This document shows positions 1-5,488 of a DNA stretch of 6,640 nt, in pieces; positions within the stretch are counted from its first letter, which is position 1, and each line of letters opens with the position of its first letter. The stretch lies in assembly GCA_023405705.1 (NCBI GenBank), contig JAEXXR010000103.1:1-6640 (forward strand), read 5' to 3'. The DNA is from Actinomycetes bacterium. Its GTDB lineage: Bacteria; Actinomycetota; Thermoleophilia; Solirubrobacterales; Solirubrobacteraceae. The position numbers and the translations under genes were made by a program. A model generated the notes under the pieces. The model worked only from the letters and a program-made list of their open reading frames with translations, made no database searches and had not been told where the DNA came from.

Positions 1-9
1 CGGGGACGG

Positions 10-81
10 CGGCGCGGCGGGCCGCTGACGCCGCGCCGGCCGCCCCGCGCGGCCGGCGGAGAACCGCCGTCCGCGTGGCGG
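10..81. repeat. Chain of overlapping GC-rich inverted repeats
   Basis: Two perfect 10-bp inverted repeats share bases: arm 10-19 pairs with 29-38 (9-nt loop), and arm 34-43 pairs with 49-58 (5-nt loop). A 5-bp stem GGCGG/CCGCC (55-59 with 64-68, loop AGAA) overlaps the second, and CCGCC 64-68 can instead pair with GGCGG 77-81. The stems are therefore mutually exclusive in RNA. They lie upstream of the predicted start of transcription for the next gene, so in RNA they would belong to the 3' end of whatever lies before the window. They could act as a terminator without a U-tract, or be chance in very GC-rich DNA. No gene is claimed in 1-127. Confidence 0.4.
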
Positions 82-90
82 TCGGCCCGC

Positions 91-119
91 TTCGCAGCCG
101 CCTGCGGTCGCGGTAAGCT
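91..119 (+). promoter_or_regulatory. Probable sigma70-type promoter for the nfeD-like gene
   Basis: TTCGCA (91-96) matches the TTGACA -35 consensus at four of six positions. It is followed, after exactly 17 bases, by TAAGCT (114-119), which fits the actinobacterial TANNNT -10 pattern. The -10 box ends 8 nt before the ATG at 128, so transcription would begin at or next to the start codon. No Shine-Dalgarno sequence lies in between, which agrees with a leaderless mRNA. The promoter is predicted from the sequence only. Confidence 0.6.
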
Positions 120-127
120 CGCCGCCA

Positions 128-559
128 ATGGACGCCTGGGTCATCTGGATCATCGTCGCCTGCCTGTTCGGCGTGGGCGAGATCGCGAGCACGAGCTTCT
201 TCCTCGGACCGTTCGCGATCGGAGCGCTGGTCGCCGCGATCGTCGCGGCGATCGGCGGCGGAGCGGTCGCGGCGGTCGCGGTCTTCATCCTCATCTCGGT
301 CCTGCTGCTGCTGTTCGTGCGCCCGATCGCGCGCGCCCACCTCAGAACGCCGGCGCAGATCCGCACCGGCACGGCCGCGCTGGTCGGCCGCCGCGCGATG
401 GTGATCGAACGGATCTCCAACGACGAGGCGGTCGGCTGCGTCCGCATCGACGGCGAGGTCTGGACCGCCCGCGCCTACGACGACGACGAGGTCATAGAGG
501 CCGGGACCCCGGTCCAGGTGATCGAGATCAGGGGCGCGACCGCGCTCGTGTCAGAGTGA
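128..559 (+). CDS. NfeD family membrane protein
   Basis: A 143-residue NfeD-type integral membrane protein. Hydrophobic segments cover about residues 4-21, 24-45 and 47-65. After a short basic linker, residues 79-143 have the pattern of the NfeD C-terminal OB-fold, including the conserved G-x-V-x-x-x-G-E-x-W-x-A stretch (GCVRIDGEVWTA) and a closing G-T-P-V-Q-V strand. This is the short form, with no ClpP-like serine protease domain at the N-terminus. Proteins of this family are usually encoded next to SPFH/stomatin-like proteins and are thought to work with them in membrane organisation or membrane-protein quality control; the exact reaction is unknown. The partner gene follows after 55 nt, so the two are probably cotranscribed. 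The ATG at 128 is preceded by a promoter but no Shine-Dalgarno site. Family assignment is firm, the function is only general. Confidence 0.9.
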   Translation: MDAWVIWIIVACLFGVGEIASTSFFLGPFAIGALVAAIVAAIGGGAVAAVAVFILISVLLLLFVRPIARAHLRTPAQIRTGTAALVGRRAMVIERISNDEAVGCVRIDGEVWTARAYDDDEVIEAGTPVQVIEIRGATALVSE

Positions 560-614
560 GCGCGCCGGGGAATCCGGACGCTCGAACCACAACGAGCCAC
601 TAGGAGACCAGTAC

Positions 615-1592
615 ATGGCCGGCCTCATCGTCCTCGGCGTCATCGCCCTGTTCGTGCTGTTCGTCGCAGCGCGGACGATCCGCATCATCCCGCAGGCGCG
701 CGCGGGCGTCGTCGAGCGGCTCGGCCGCTACAGCCGCACGCTCAACCCCGGCCTGACGATCGTCGTCCCCTTCATCGACAAGGTGAAGCCGCTGGTCGAC
801 CTGCGCGAGCAGGTGATCTCGTTCGCTCCGCAGCCGGTGATCACGGAGGACAACCTCGTCGTCCAGATCGACACCGTCCTGTACTTCACGATCACCGACG
901 CGAAGTCGGTCACCTACGAGGTCGCCAACCCGCTGCAGGCGATCGAGCAGCTGACCGTCACGACGCTGCGCAACGTGATCGGCGGCCTCACGCTCGAGGA
1001 CGCGCTCACCAGCCGCGACAACATCAACTCGCAGCTGCGCGTCGTGCTCGACGAGGCGACCGGCCGCTGGGGCATCCGCATCAACCGCGTCGAGCTGAAG
1101 TCGATCGACCCGCCCGGCTCGATCCAGGAGGCGATGGAGAAGCAGATGCGCGCCGAGCGCGACCGCCGCGCCGCGATCCTGACCGCCGAGGGCGTCAAGC
1201 AGTCGCAGATCCTCACCGCCCAGGGCGACCAGCAGGCCGCGGTCCTGCGCGCCCAGGGCGAGCGCGAGGCGGCGATCCTCAGAGCCGAGGGCGAGTCGAG
1301 AGCGATCGAGACGGTCTTCAAGGCGATCCACGACGGCCGCCCCGACCGCGAGCTGCTCAGCTACCAGTACCTGCAGATGCTGCCGAAGCTGGCCGACGGC
1401 CAGGCGAGCAAGGTGTTCGTGATCCCGTCGGAGTTCACGCAGGCGCTCGGCGGCCTCGGCAACGCGATCGGGAGCGCGATCGGCGGCCCGCAGCCGCCGG
1501 CGCAGGGCGGCGAGGAGCGCCCGGCCGAGCGTCCCGCCGAGCCGCGCGCGCTGCCCGAGCCGCCGGCGAGAGAGGACCCGCCCGCGGCCTGA
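615..1592 (+). CDS. qmcA: SPFH/stomatin-like (QmcA/paraslipin type) membrane protein
   Basis: A 325-residue member of the stomatin/prohibitin (SPFH) family, close in pattern to E. coli QmcA (YbbK). Residues 2-19 form one N-terminal membrane segment. The SPFH domain spans about 22-175, with typical stretches such as VERLGRYSRTLNPGL, VPFIDKV, EQVISF and DEATGRWGI. Residues 172-235 are a charged coiled coil with four 11-residue repeats, and 292-325 form a Pro/Glu/Ala-rich tail. Family members oligomerise into membrane rings or microdomains and are linked to membrane-protein quality control, usually with an NfeD partner, which is the gene just upstream. The start is supported by AGGAG at 602-606, 8 nt before the ATG, one of the few clear Shine-Dalgarno sites here. 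I see no separate promoter in the 55-nt gap. The symbol rests on family resemblance and may not reflect strict orthology. Confidence 0.92.
   Translation: MAGLIVLGVIALFVLFVAARTIRIIPQARAGVVERLGRYSRTLNPGLTIVVPFIDKVKPLVDLREQVISFAPQPVITEDNLVVQIDTVLYFTITDAKSVTYEVANPLQAIEQLTVTTLRNVIGGLTLEDALTSRDNINSQLRVVLDEATGRWGIRINRVELKSIDPPGSIQEAMEKQMRAERDRRAAILTAEGVKQSQILTAQGDQQAAVLRAQGEREAAILRAEGESRAIETVFKAIHDGRPDRELLSYQYLQMLPKLADGQASKVFVIPSEFTQALGGLGNAIGSAIGGPQPPAQGGEERPAERPAEPRALPEPPAREDPPAA
1176..1307 (+). repeat. Four tandem 33-nt (11-residue) repeats in the SPFH coiled coil
   Basis: Residues 188-231 of the SPFH protein read as four in-register units with no gaps: ILTAEGVKQSQ, ILTAQGDQQAA, VLRAQGEREAA and ILRAEGESRAI. 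Each has the form (I/V)-L-x-A-(E/Q)-G followed by five polar or small residues. An 11-residue period is a hendecad, expected for a long, weakly twisted coiled coil, and is common in this region of stomatin-like proteins. The repeat is clearer in protein than in DNA, so it reflects structural selection or old duplication. Confidence 0.85.
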
Positions 1593-1602
1593 TGCCGCCA
1601 GG

Positions 1603-1608
1603 TAGGCT
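1603..1608 (+). promoter_or_regulatory. Candidate -10 element of ffh
   Basis: TAGGCT fits TANNNT and ends 9 nt before the ffh ATG, almost the same geometry as the nfeD-like promoter (8 nt). The box lies in the 25-nt gap after the SPFH stop codon. No convincing -35 hexamer is visible 16-18 nt upstream, where the SPFH coding region ends. If used, it would give a leaderless ffh transcript. The purine run GAGGGA at 1611-1616 sits only one base before the ATG, too close to act as a normal ribosome binding site. Confidence 0.4.
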
Positions 1609-1617
1609 CAGAGGGAC

Positions 1618-2952
1618 ATGTTCGACTCACTCGCCGAGAAGCTCCAGGCAACGCTCGCGGACGTTCGCAGCCGCGGCACGCTGACCGAGGACGACGTCAA
1701 CGCCGCGATGCGCGAGATCCGTCTCGCGCTGCTCGAGGCCGACGTCAACTTCAAGGTCGTGAAGAGATTCACGAACGCGGTCAAGGAGCGGGCGCTCGGC
1801 AGCGACGTGATCGGGCAGCTCAACCCCGGCCAGCAGGTCGTCAAGATCGTCAACGACGAGCTGTCGGCGCTGATGGGCGGCGAGTCGGAGGAGCTGAAGT
1901 TCTCCTCCAGCCCGCCGACCGTGATCCTGATGGCCGGCCTCCAGGGCTCCGGCAAGACGACGGCGACGGCGAAGCTCGCCCGCTTCCTGCGCGAGCAGCA
2001 CAGATCGTCGGTCGCGGTCGCCGCCTGCGACGTCTACCGCCCGGCCGCCGTCGACCAGCTGATCACCGTCGGCGGCCAGGCCGGCGCGGAGGTCTACGAG
2101 AGAGGCACGGACGCGAACCCGGTCGAGATCGCCAGGTGGGCGCTCGACCGCGCGACGCGCGAGGGCAAGGACGTGCTGATCATCGACACGGCCGGCCGCC
2201 TCCACGTCGACGAGAGCCTGATGGCCGAGCTGGCCGAGATCAAGCGCGTCACCGAGCCGGACGACATCCTGCTCGTCGTCGACGCGATGACCGGCCAGGA
2301 CGCCGTCAACGTCGCCGAGCAGTTCGCGCAGGTCGTCGACTTCGACGGCGTCGTGATGTCCAAGCTCGACGGCGACGCCCGCGGCGGCGCCGCGCTGTCG
2401 GTCAAGTCGGTCACCGGCAAGCCGATCCTGTTCGCCTCCACCGGCGAGAAGCTCGACAACTTCGACCGCTTCCACCCGGACCGGATGGCGCAGCGGATCC
2501 TCGGCATGGGCGACGTGCTGACGCTGATCGAGAAGGCCGAGTCGCAGTTCGACGAGGCGCAGGCGAAGGAGCTCGAGCGCAAGATCCGCAAGTCGGAGTT
2601 CGGCCTCGACGACTTCCTCGACCAGCTCAGACAGATCCGCAGACTCGGCCCGCTGCAGTCGCTGCTGGGGATGATCCCCGGGCTCGGCGGCCACCAGCTG
2701 CGCAACCTCAGAGTCGACGAGCGCGAGTTCGACCGGATCCAGGCGATCATCACCTCGATGACGCCGGAGGAGCGCCGCAACCCCGAGATCATCAAGGGCT
2801 CGCGCCGCATCCGCATCGCGAGAGGCTCCGGCACCAACGTCCAGGCCGTGAAGGCATTGATCAGACAGTTCAGCCAGATGCAGAGACTGATGAAGTCGAT
2901 GCAGTCGGGCAAGATGCCGGACATCGGCGCGCTGATGCGCCAGGGGCGCTGA
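1618..2952 (+). CDS. ffh: Signal recognition particle protein Ffh (SRP54)
   Basis: The GTPase of the signal recognition particle. It binds signal sequences of nascent chains and 4.5S RNA and delivers ribosomes to FtsY at the membrane. The 444-residue protein has a normal N-G-M layout. The N domain covers about 1-90. The G domain has the P-loop GLQGSGKTT (107-115), DVYRPAAVDQL (138-148), DTAGR (190-194) and the guanine-specificity region SKLDGDARGG (248-257), then TGEKLDNFDRF. The M domain, about 298-444, has the flexible-loop region around LGMIPGLGG (350-358) and the RNA-binding stretch RRIRIARGSG (396-405). Its C-terminal part is rich in methionine (421, 425, 428, 433, 440), as expected for signal-sequence binding. 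All motifs are intact. About nine of 39 arginines use AGA, unusual for this composition. ffh next to rpsP is a widespread bacterial arrangement. Confidence 0.98.
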   Translation: MFDSLAEKLQATLADVRSRGTLTEDDVNAAMREIRLALLEADVNFKVVKRFTNAVKERALGSDVIGQLNPGQQVVKIVNDELSALMGGESEELKFSSSPPTVILMAGLQGSGKTTATAKLARFLREQHRSSVAVAACDVYRPAAVDQLITVGGQAGAEVYERGTDANPVEIARWALDRATREGKDVLIIDTAGRLHVDESLMAELAEIKRVTEPDDILLVVDAMTGQDAVNVAEQFAQVVDFDGVVMSKLDGDARGGAALSVKSVTGKPILFASTGEKLDNFDRFHPDRMAQRILGMGDVLTLIEKAESQFDEAQAKELERKIRKSEFGLDDFLDQLRQIRRLGPLQSLLGMIPGLGGHQLRNLRVDEREFDRIQAIITSMTPEERRNPEIIKGSRRIRIARGSGTNVQAVKALIRQFSQMQRLMKSMQSGKMPDIGALMRQGR

Positions 2953-2977
2953 GCGCCCGCGACGCGCGCGCATCCGC

Positions 2978-2983
2978 TACCCT
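2978..2983 (+). promoter_or_regulatory. Candidate -10 element of rpsP
   Basis: TACCCT lies in the 75-nt ffh-rpsP gap and fits TANNNT. It is part of the 9-mer TCCGCTACC (2973-2981), which recurs exactly at 4838-4846 upstream of rplS. Transcription would begin near 2990, giving a leader of about 38 nt that contains AAAGGGA (3018-3024), a plausible ribosome binding site just before the GTG start. No -35 box is recognisable. Read-through from ffh is equally possible. Confidence 0.4.
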
Positions 2984-3027
2984 CCCTCGTCGGTCTCATC
3001 TGAAGAACGTCTCTCTGAAAGGGAACT

Positions 3028-3273
3028 GTGGCAGTTCGACTCCGGCTGACCCGCGTGGGCGCCAAGAAGAATCCGATCTGGCGTGTTGTCGCCGCTGATC
3101 AGCGCTCCAAGCGCGACGGTCGTGTGCTCGAGACGATCGGCCACTACAACGCTCAGACCGAGCCGTCGACGATCGTGCTCGACGAGGAGAAGGTCCGCGC
3201 GTGGCTCGCGAAGGGCGCTCAGCCCAGCGAGACCGTCAAGAAGCTCCTCAAGACGCAGGGCATCTCCGCCTGA
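3028..3273 (+). CDS. rpsP: 30S ribosomal protein S16
   Basis: An 81-residue complete S16 protein, a small-subunit component needed for 30S assembly that binds 16S rRNA. The N-terminus [15 protein letters not shown] is the family signature, followed by W-R-V-V-A-A-D-x-R-S-x-R-D-G-R (18-32), E-T-I-G-H-Y-N (35-41) and the C-terminal [20 protein letters not shown] helix. The start is GTG, chosen because the conserved sequence begins right there and AAAGGGA (3018-3024) precedes it. It has no AGA or AGG arginine codons, unlike ffh upstream, which fits a highly expressed gene. khpA follows after 28 nt. Confidence 0.98.
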   Translation: MAVRLRLTRVGAKKNPIWRVVAADQRSKRDGRVLETIGHYNAQTEPSTIVLDEEKVRAWLAKGAQPSETVKKLLKTQGISA

Positions 3274-3301
3274 GCGACGCCCGCTCCACGGCGCCTTCCC
3301 G

Positions 3302-3535
3302 ATGAGAGACCTGCTCGAATACCTCGCCCGCCAACTCGTCGACAGCCCCGACGAGGTCGAGGTCGAGGAGTTCGAGGAGGACGACGGCACGCTCGTGCTC
3401 GAGCTTGCCGTCGCCGAGGACGATTACGGCAAGGTGATCGGACGCGGCGGCCGCACGGCCAACGCGCTTCGCCTCGTCGTCAAGGCTGCGGCGGTCAAGG
3501 ACAACCGCCGCGTCCTGGTGGACATCGTCGACTGA
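3302..3535 (+). CDS. khpA: KH domain RNA-binding protein KhpA
   Basis: A 77-residue single KH-domain protein of the KhpA (YlqC) family, found between rpsP and rimM in many Gram-positive bacteria. KH domains bind single-stranded RNA through a GxxG loop, seen here as VIGRGGRTANALR with G47-R-G-G50. The first 30 residues include an acidic stretch (EVEVEEFEEDD, 18-28) before the first core strand. In firmicutes KhpA pairs with KhpB to bind many small RNAs and affect cell size; a similar role here is inferred. The ATG at 3302 gives the normal family length and starts MRDLLEYLARQLVD, as in relatives. The open frame extends upstream to 3083, but that part overlaps rpsP and has no family similarity. 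There is no Shine-Dalgarno site. rimM starts 3 nt after the stop. Confidence 0.95.
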   Translation: MRDLLEYLARQLVDSPDEVEVEEFEEDDGTLVLELAVAEDDYGKVIGRGGRTANALRLVVKAAAVKDNRRVLVDIVD

Positions 3536-3538
3536 GCG

Positions 3539-4117
3539 ATGAGCCCCGACCCGGCTCGCCGCTCGCCGGACGCCGATCCCAGCGACGGCGAGCAGTGGCT
3601 TCACGCCGGCCGCGTCGGCCGGCCCCATGGGCTCGACGGCTCCGTGCACGTCACGCAGCCGCGCGTCACCCTGCTGGAGCAGGGCCGTGTTCTGCGCGTC
3701 GACGGCCGTGACGAGGAGATCGTCCGGCGCGCCGGCACAGACTCGCGCCCGATCGTCCGCTTCGCCTCCTGCACCACCCGCTCCGACGCCGAGGCGCTGC
3801 GCGGCAGAGACCTGCTGGTCTCCCGCGCCGACGCGCCGCCGCTTGAGGAGGACGAGTGGTGGCCGGAGGAGCTGGTCGGCTGCCGCGTCCTCGACGGCGA
3901 CCGCCCGGTCGGCGTCGTCAGGGAGCTGCGCCCGCTGCCCTCCTGCGACGTGCTGGAGGTCGCCCGCGACGGCGCCGAGGATCTGCTCGTCCCGCTGATC
4001 CGCGACGCCGTCCGCTCCGTGGACGTCGAGGCGCGCGAGATCGACGTCGACCTCGTCTTCCTCGGCGAGGGCGGGGACGGGGGCGAGGAGCCGGGCGATC
4101 GCGCCCCCGCCGCCTGA
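3539..4117 (+). CDS. rimM: Ribosome maturation factor RimM
   Basis: A 192-residue 16S rRNA processing factor that helps assemble the 30S head, where it binds S19. The RimM N-terminal beta-barrel spans about 21-97 and opens with the typical AGRVGRPHGLDGSVHV. A linker with EWWPEELVG (106-114) leads to the PRC-barrel, about 106-174, which ends with LLVPLIRDAVRSVDVEAREIDVDL. Residues 1-18 are a hydrophilic extension rich in Asp, Pro and Ser, and 176-192 form a Gly/Glu/Pro tail; neither is part of the core fold. The ATG lies 3 nt after the khpA stop with no Shine-Dalgarno site, suggesting translational coupling. I saw no other good start codon in frame before the domain. Its stop codon overlaps the trmD start by one base (TGATG). 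Confidence 0.95.
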   Translation: MSPDPARRSPDADPSDGEQWLHAGRVGRPHGLDGSVHVTQPRVTLLEQGRVLRVDGRDEEIVRRAGTDSRPIVRFASCTTRSDAEALRGRDLLVSRADAPPLEEDEWWPEELVGCRVLDGDRPVGVVRELRPLPSCDVLEVARDGAEDLLVPLIRDAVRSVDVEAREIDVDLVFLGEGGDGGEEPGDRAPAA

Positions 4118-4812
4118 TGCAGCTCGACGTCTTCACGCTCTTCCCGCAGTGGTTCGACTGGTTCCGCACGCAGCGGCACGTCGAGAACGCGGTCCGGCTC
4201 GGCCACTCCCTGGAGTGCGTCAACTACCGCGACACGACGCCGCTCAGCGGCGGTCAGGTCGACGACACGCCCTTCGGCGGCGGGGCCGGGATGGTCCTGC
4301 GCGTCGACGTGGTCGAGGCCGCGCTGCGCGCCCGCTACGACTGCGACCCGGTCGAGCTGCCGGCGAGACGACGCGTGATCGTCCTGACGCCCGGCGGCCG
4401 CCAGCTCGACGACCCGCTCGTCGACGAGCTGGCCGCGGAGCCGGCGATCACGCTGCTGTGCGGCCGCTACGAGGGCTTCGACGAGCGGATCGTCGAGCAC
4501 TTCTCCTCCGACGCGATCTCGATCGGCAGATACGTGCTGGCCGGCGGCGAGCTGGCGGCGATGGTCGTCGCCGACGCGGTGCTGCGCAAGCTGCCCGGCG
4601 CGCTCGGCCACGCCGACTCCGCGCACGAGGAGTCGTTCAGCGCGGCGCTGGACGGCGCGCCGGAGTACCCGCACTACACCCGCCCGGCCGAGCATCGCGG
4701 CTGGGGCATCCCGGAGGTGCTGCTCTCCGGCCACCACAGAAAGATCCACGACTGGCGCCTGGAGCAGAGCCGCGAGCGCGCTCGCGCGCAGGCCGAGCGC
4801 CAGGACGACTAG
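4117..4812 (+). CDS. trmD: tRNA (guanine37-N1)-methyltransferase TrmD
   Basis: A SPOUT-class methyltransferase that uses S-adenosylmethionine to make m1G37 in tRNAs, preventing +1 frameshifts. Visible motifs are [10 protein letters not shown] (4-13), [13 protein letters not shown] (48-60), the knot segment [13 protein letters not shown] (113-125), [12 protein letters not shown] (135-146), R157, and PHYTRP with [10 protein letters not shown] (185-207). Three points are unusual against H. influenzae TrmD. Asp135 of SIGDYVL is Arg138 here, the catalytic Asp169 of DSF is Glu172 (EESF), and the protein stops at 231 residues soon after WRLEQSRER, without the usual RRPELL-type C-terminal helix segment. 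All other core motifs are intact, so it is probably active. The ATG shares its A with the rimM stop, so coupled translation is likely. Confidence 0.96.
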   Translation: MQLDVFTLFPQWFDWFRTQRHVENAVRLGHSLECVNYRDTTPLSGGQVDDTPFGGGAGMVLRVDVVEAALRARYDCDPVELPARRRVIVLTPGGRQLDDPLVDELAAEPAITLLCGRYEGFDERIVEHFSSDAISIGRYVLAGGELAAMVVADAVLRKLPGALGHADSAHEESFSAALDGAPEYPHYTRPAEHRGWGIPEVLLSGHHRKIHDWRLEQSRERARAQAERQDD

Positions 4813-4837
4813 GGTCTCGCCTCACGCACGCAGGCGT

Positions 4838-4848
4838 TCCGCTACCAT
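4838..4848 (+). promoter_or_regulatory. Candidate -10 element of rplS-lepB
   Basis: TACCAT (4843-4848), preceded by TCCGC, fits TANNNT in the 79-nt gap after trmD. The 9-mer TCCGCTACC (4838-4846) is identical to one upstream of rpsP. A -35 box is not clear. Transcription would begin around 4855, making a second promoter inside the trmD-rplS region so that L19 can be expressed apart from TrmD. Confidence 0.45.
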
Positions 4849-4854
4849 TCCCGA

Positions 4855-4891
4855 GCCGCGCGGCCCCGATGGCCTCGCCTTTTCTTTTGCC
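4855..4891 (+). promoter_or_regulatory. Short rplS leader with U-rich tract and no Shine-Dalgarno site
   Basis: The predicted leader holds a small GC-rich hairpin region (GGCC 4862-4865 pairing with GGCC 4871-4874) followed by a pyrimidine tract, CCTTTTCTTTTGCC (4878-4891), that runs right up to the ATG. No purine-rich ribosome binding site is present, unusual for a ribosomal protein gene. The U-rich tract could keep the start unstructured or bind ribosomal protein S1; both are inferences. The sequence from about 4879 to 4919 is the most AT-rich stretch I noticed in the window. Confidence 0.4.
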
Positions 4892-5467
4892 ATGAGCACA
4901 GTTATCGAAAAACTTGAACGCGAGCAGCTCCGCCGAGCGCCGCAGTTCGACGCGGGCGACCGAGTGCGCGTCCACTTCCAGGTCGTCGAGGGCACCCGCC
5001 GTCGTACGCAGGTCTTCGAGGGCGTGGTCATCAAGCGTCAGGGCCATGGCGTCCGCGAGACCTTCACCGTCCGCAAGCAGTCCTTCGGCGTCGGCGTCGA
5101 GCGCACGTTCCCCGTGCACTCGCCGAAGATCGAGAAGATCGAGGTCGCCGCCCGCGGTGACGTCCGTCGCGCCAAGCTCTACTACCTGCGCGACCGCATC
5201 GGAAAGCGCGCCCGCGTCCGCGAGCGCCGTTCGATCGGGCCGGAGGAGGTCATCGAGCGGGAGCTGCTGTACACGGGCGCCGAGGACGAGGTCGCTCCGG
5301 AGCAGACCGACGCTGCGGCCGAGGCCGCTGCCGAGGAGACGCCCGCCGCTGAGGCCGCCGAGGCCCCCGCTGCGGAGGCTCCGGCTGAGGAGACCGCCGA
5401 GGCTCCGGCCGAGGCCGCTCCCGAGGCTGCCGGCTCGGAAGAGCCGAAGGCCGACGACGCCAAGTAG
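4892..5467 (+). CDS. rplS: 50S ribosomal protein L19 with long acidic C-terminal tail
   Basis: L19 lies at the subunit interface of the 50S. Residues 1-113 match the usual full-length protein: [48 protein letters not shown] split by normal spacing, then [20 protein letters not shown] and [21 protein letters not shown]. Typical L19 ends near residue 115. Here another 76 residues follow: a linker ([15 protein letters not shown]), then a low-complexity Ala/Glu/Pro stretch (about 140-180) and [10 protein letters not shown]. The tail is strongly acidic, opposite to the basic core, and is probably disordered. It is in the same frame with no sign of a frameshift. The ATG is fixed by the conserved N-terminus. 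No AGA codons are used, consistent with high expression. lepB follows after 21 nt. Confidence 0.96.
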   Translation: MSTVIEKLEREQLRRAPQFDAGDRVRVHFQVVEGTRRRTQVFEGVVIKRQGHGVRETFTVRKQSFGVGVERTFPVHSPKIEKIEVAARGDVRRAKLYYLRDRIGKRARVRERRSIGPEEVIERELLYTGAEDEVAPEQTDAAAEAAAEETPAAEAAEAPAAEAPAEETAEAPAEAAPEAAGSEEPKADDAK

Positions 5468-5488
5468 CGCCGAACTCGAGCCGCAAGG

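Noticed and set aside
1..28. Tail of an upstream + strand gene ending at TGA 26-28
   Set aside because: The frame (Gly-Asp-Gly-Gly-Ala-Ala-Gly-Arg) is open to the window edge but far too short to support a gene.
600..1331. 243-residue open frame opposite the SPFH gene, and a shorter one at 914-1321
   Set aside because: Composition is Arg/Asp/Leu-rich without any motif, and the + strand carries a clear SPFH protein. Long antisense frames are expected in GC-rich coding DNA.
1627..3065. 448- and 323-residue minus-strand frames opposite ffh
   Set aside because: They mirror ffh codons, show no domain pattern, and cross the ffh-rpsP boundary. They are shadows.
2136..3098. 320-residue + strand frame overlapping ffh and rpsP
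   Set aside because: It is an Arg/Pro/Gly-rich third-frame reading of ffh and has no recognisable domain.
3083..3301. N-terminal extension of khpA upstream of 3302
   Set aside because: It overlaps rpsP, is Ser/Arg-rich with no family similarity, and the KhpA family length fits the ATG at 3302.
3856..4116. Upstream extension of trmD within rimM
   Set aside because: Residues before [10 protein letters not shown] are an Arg/Gly/Pro-rich misreading of rimM; TrmD proteins begin at this motif.
3601..4749. 382-residue minus-strand frame opposite rimM and trmD
   Set aside because: It covers two well-supported genes and has low-complexity Arg/Ser sequence only.
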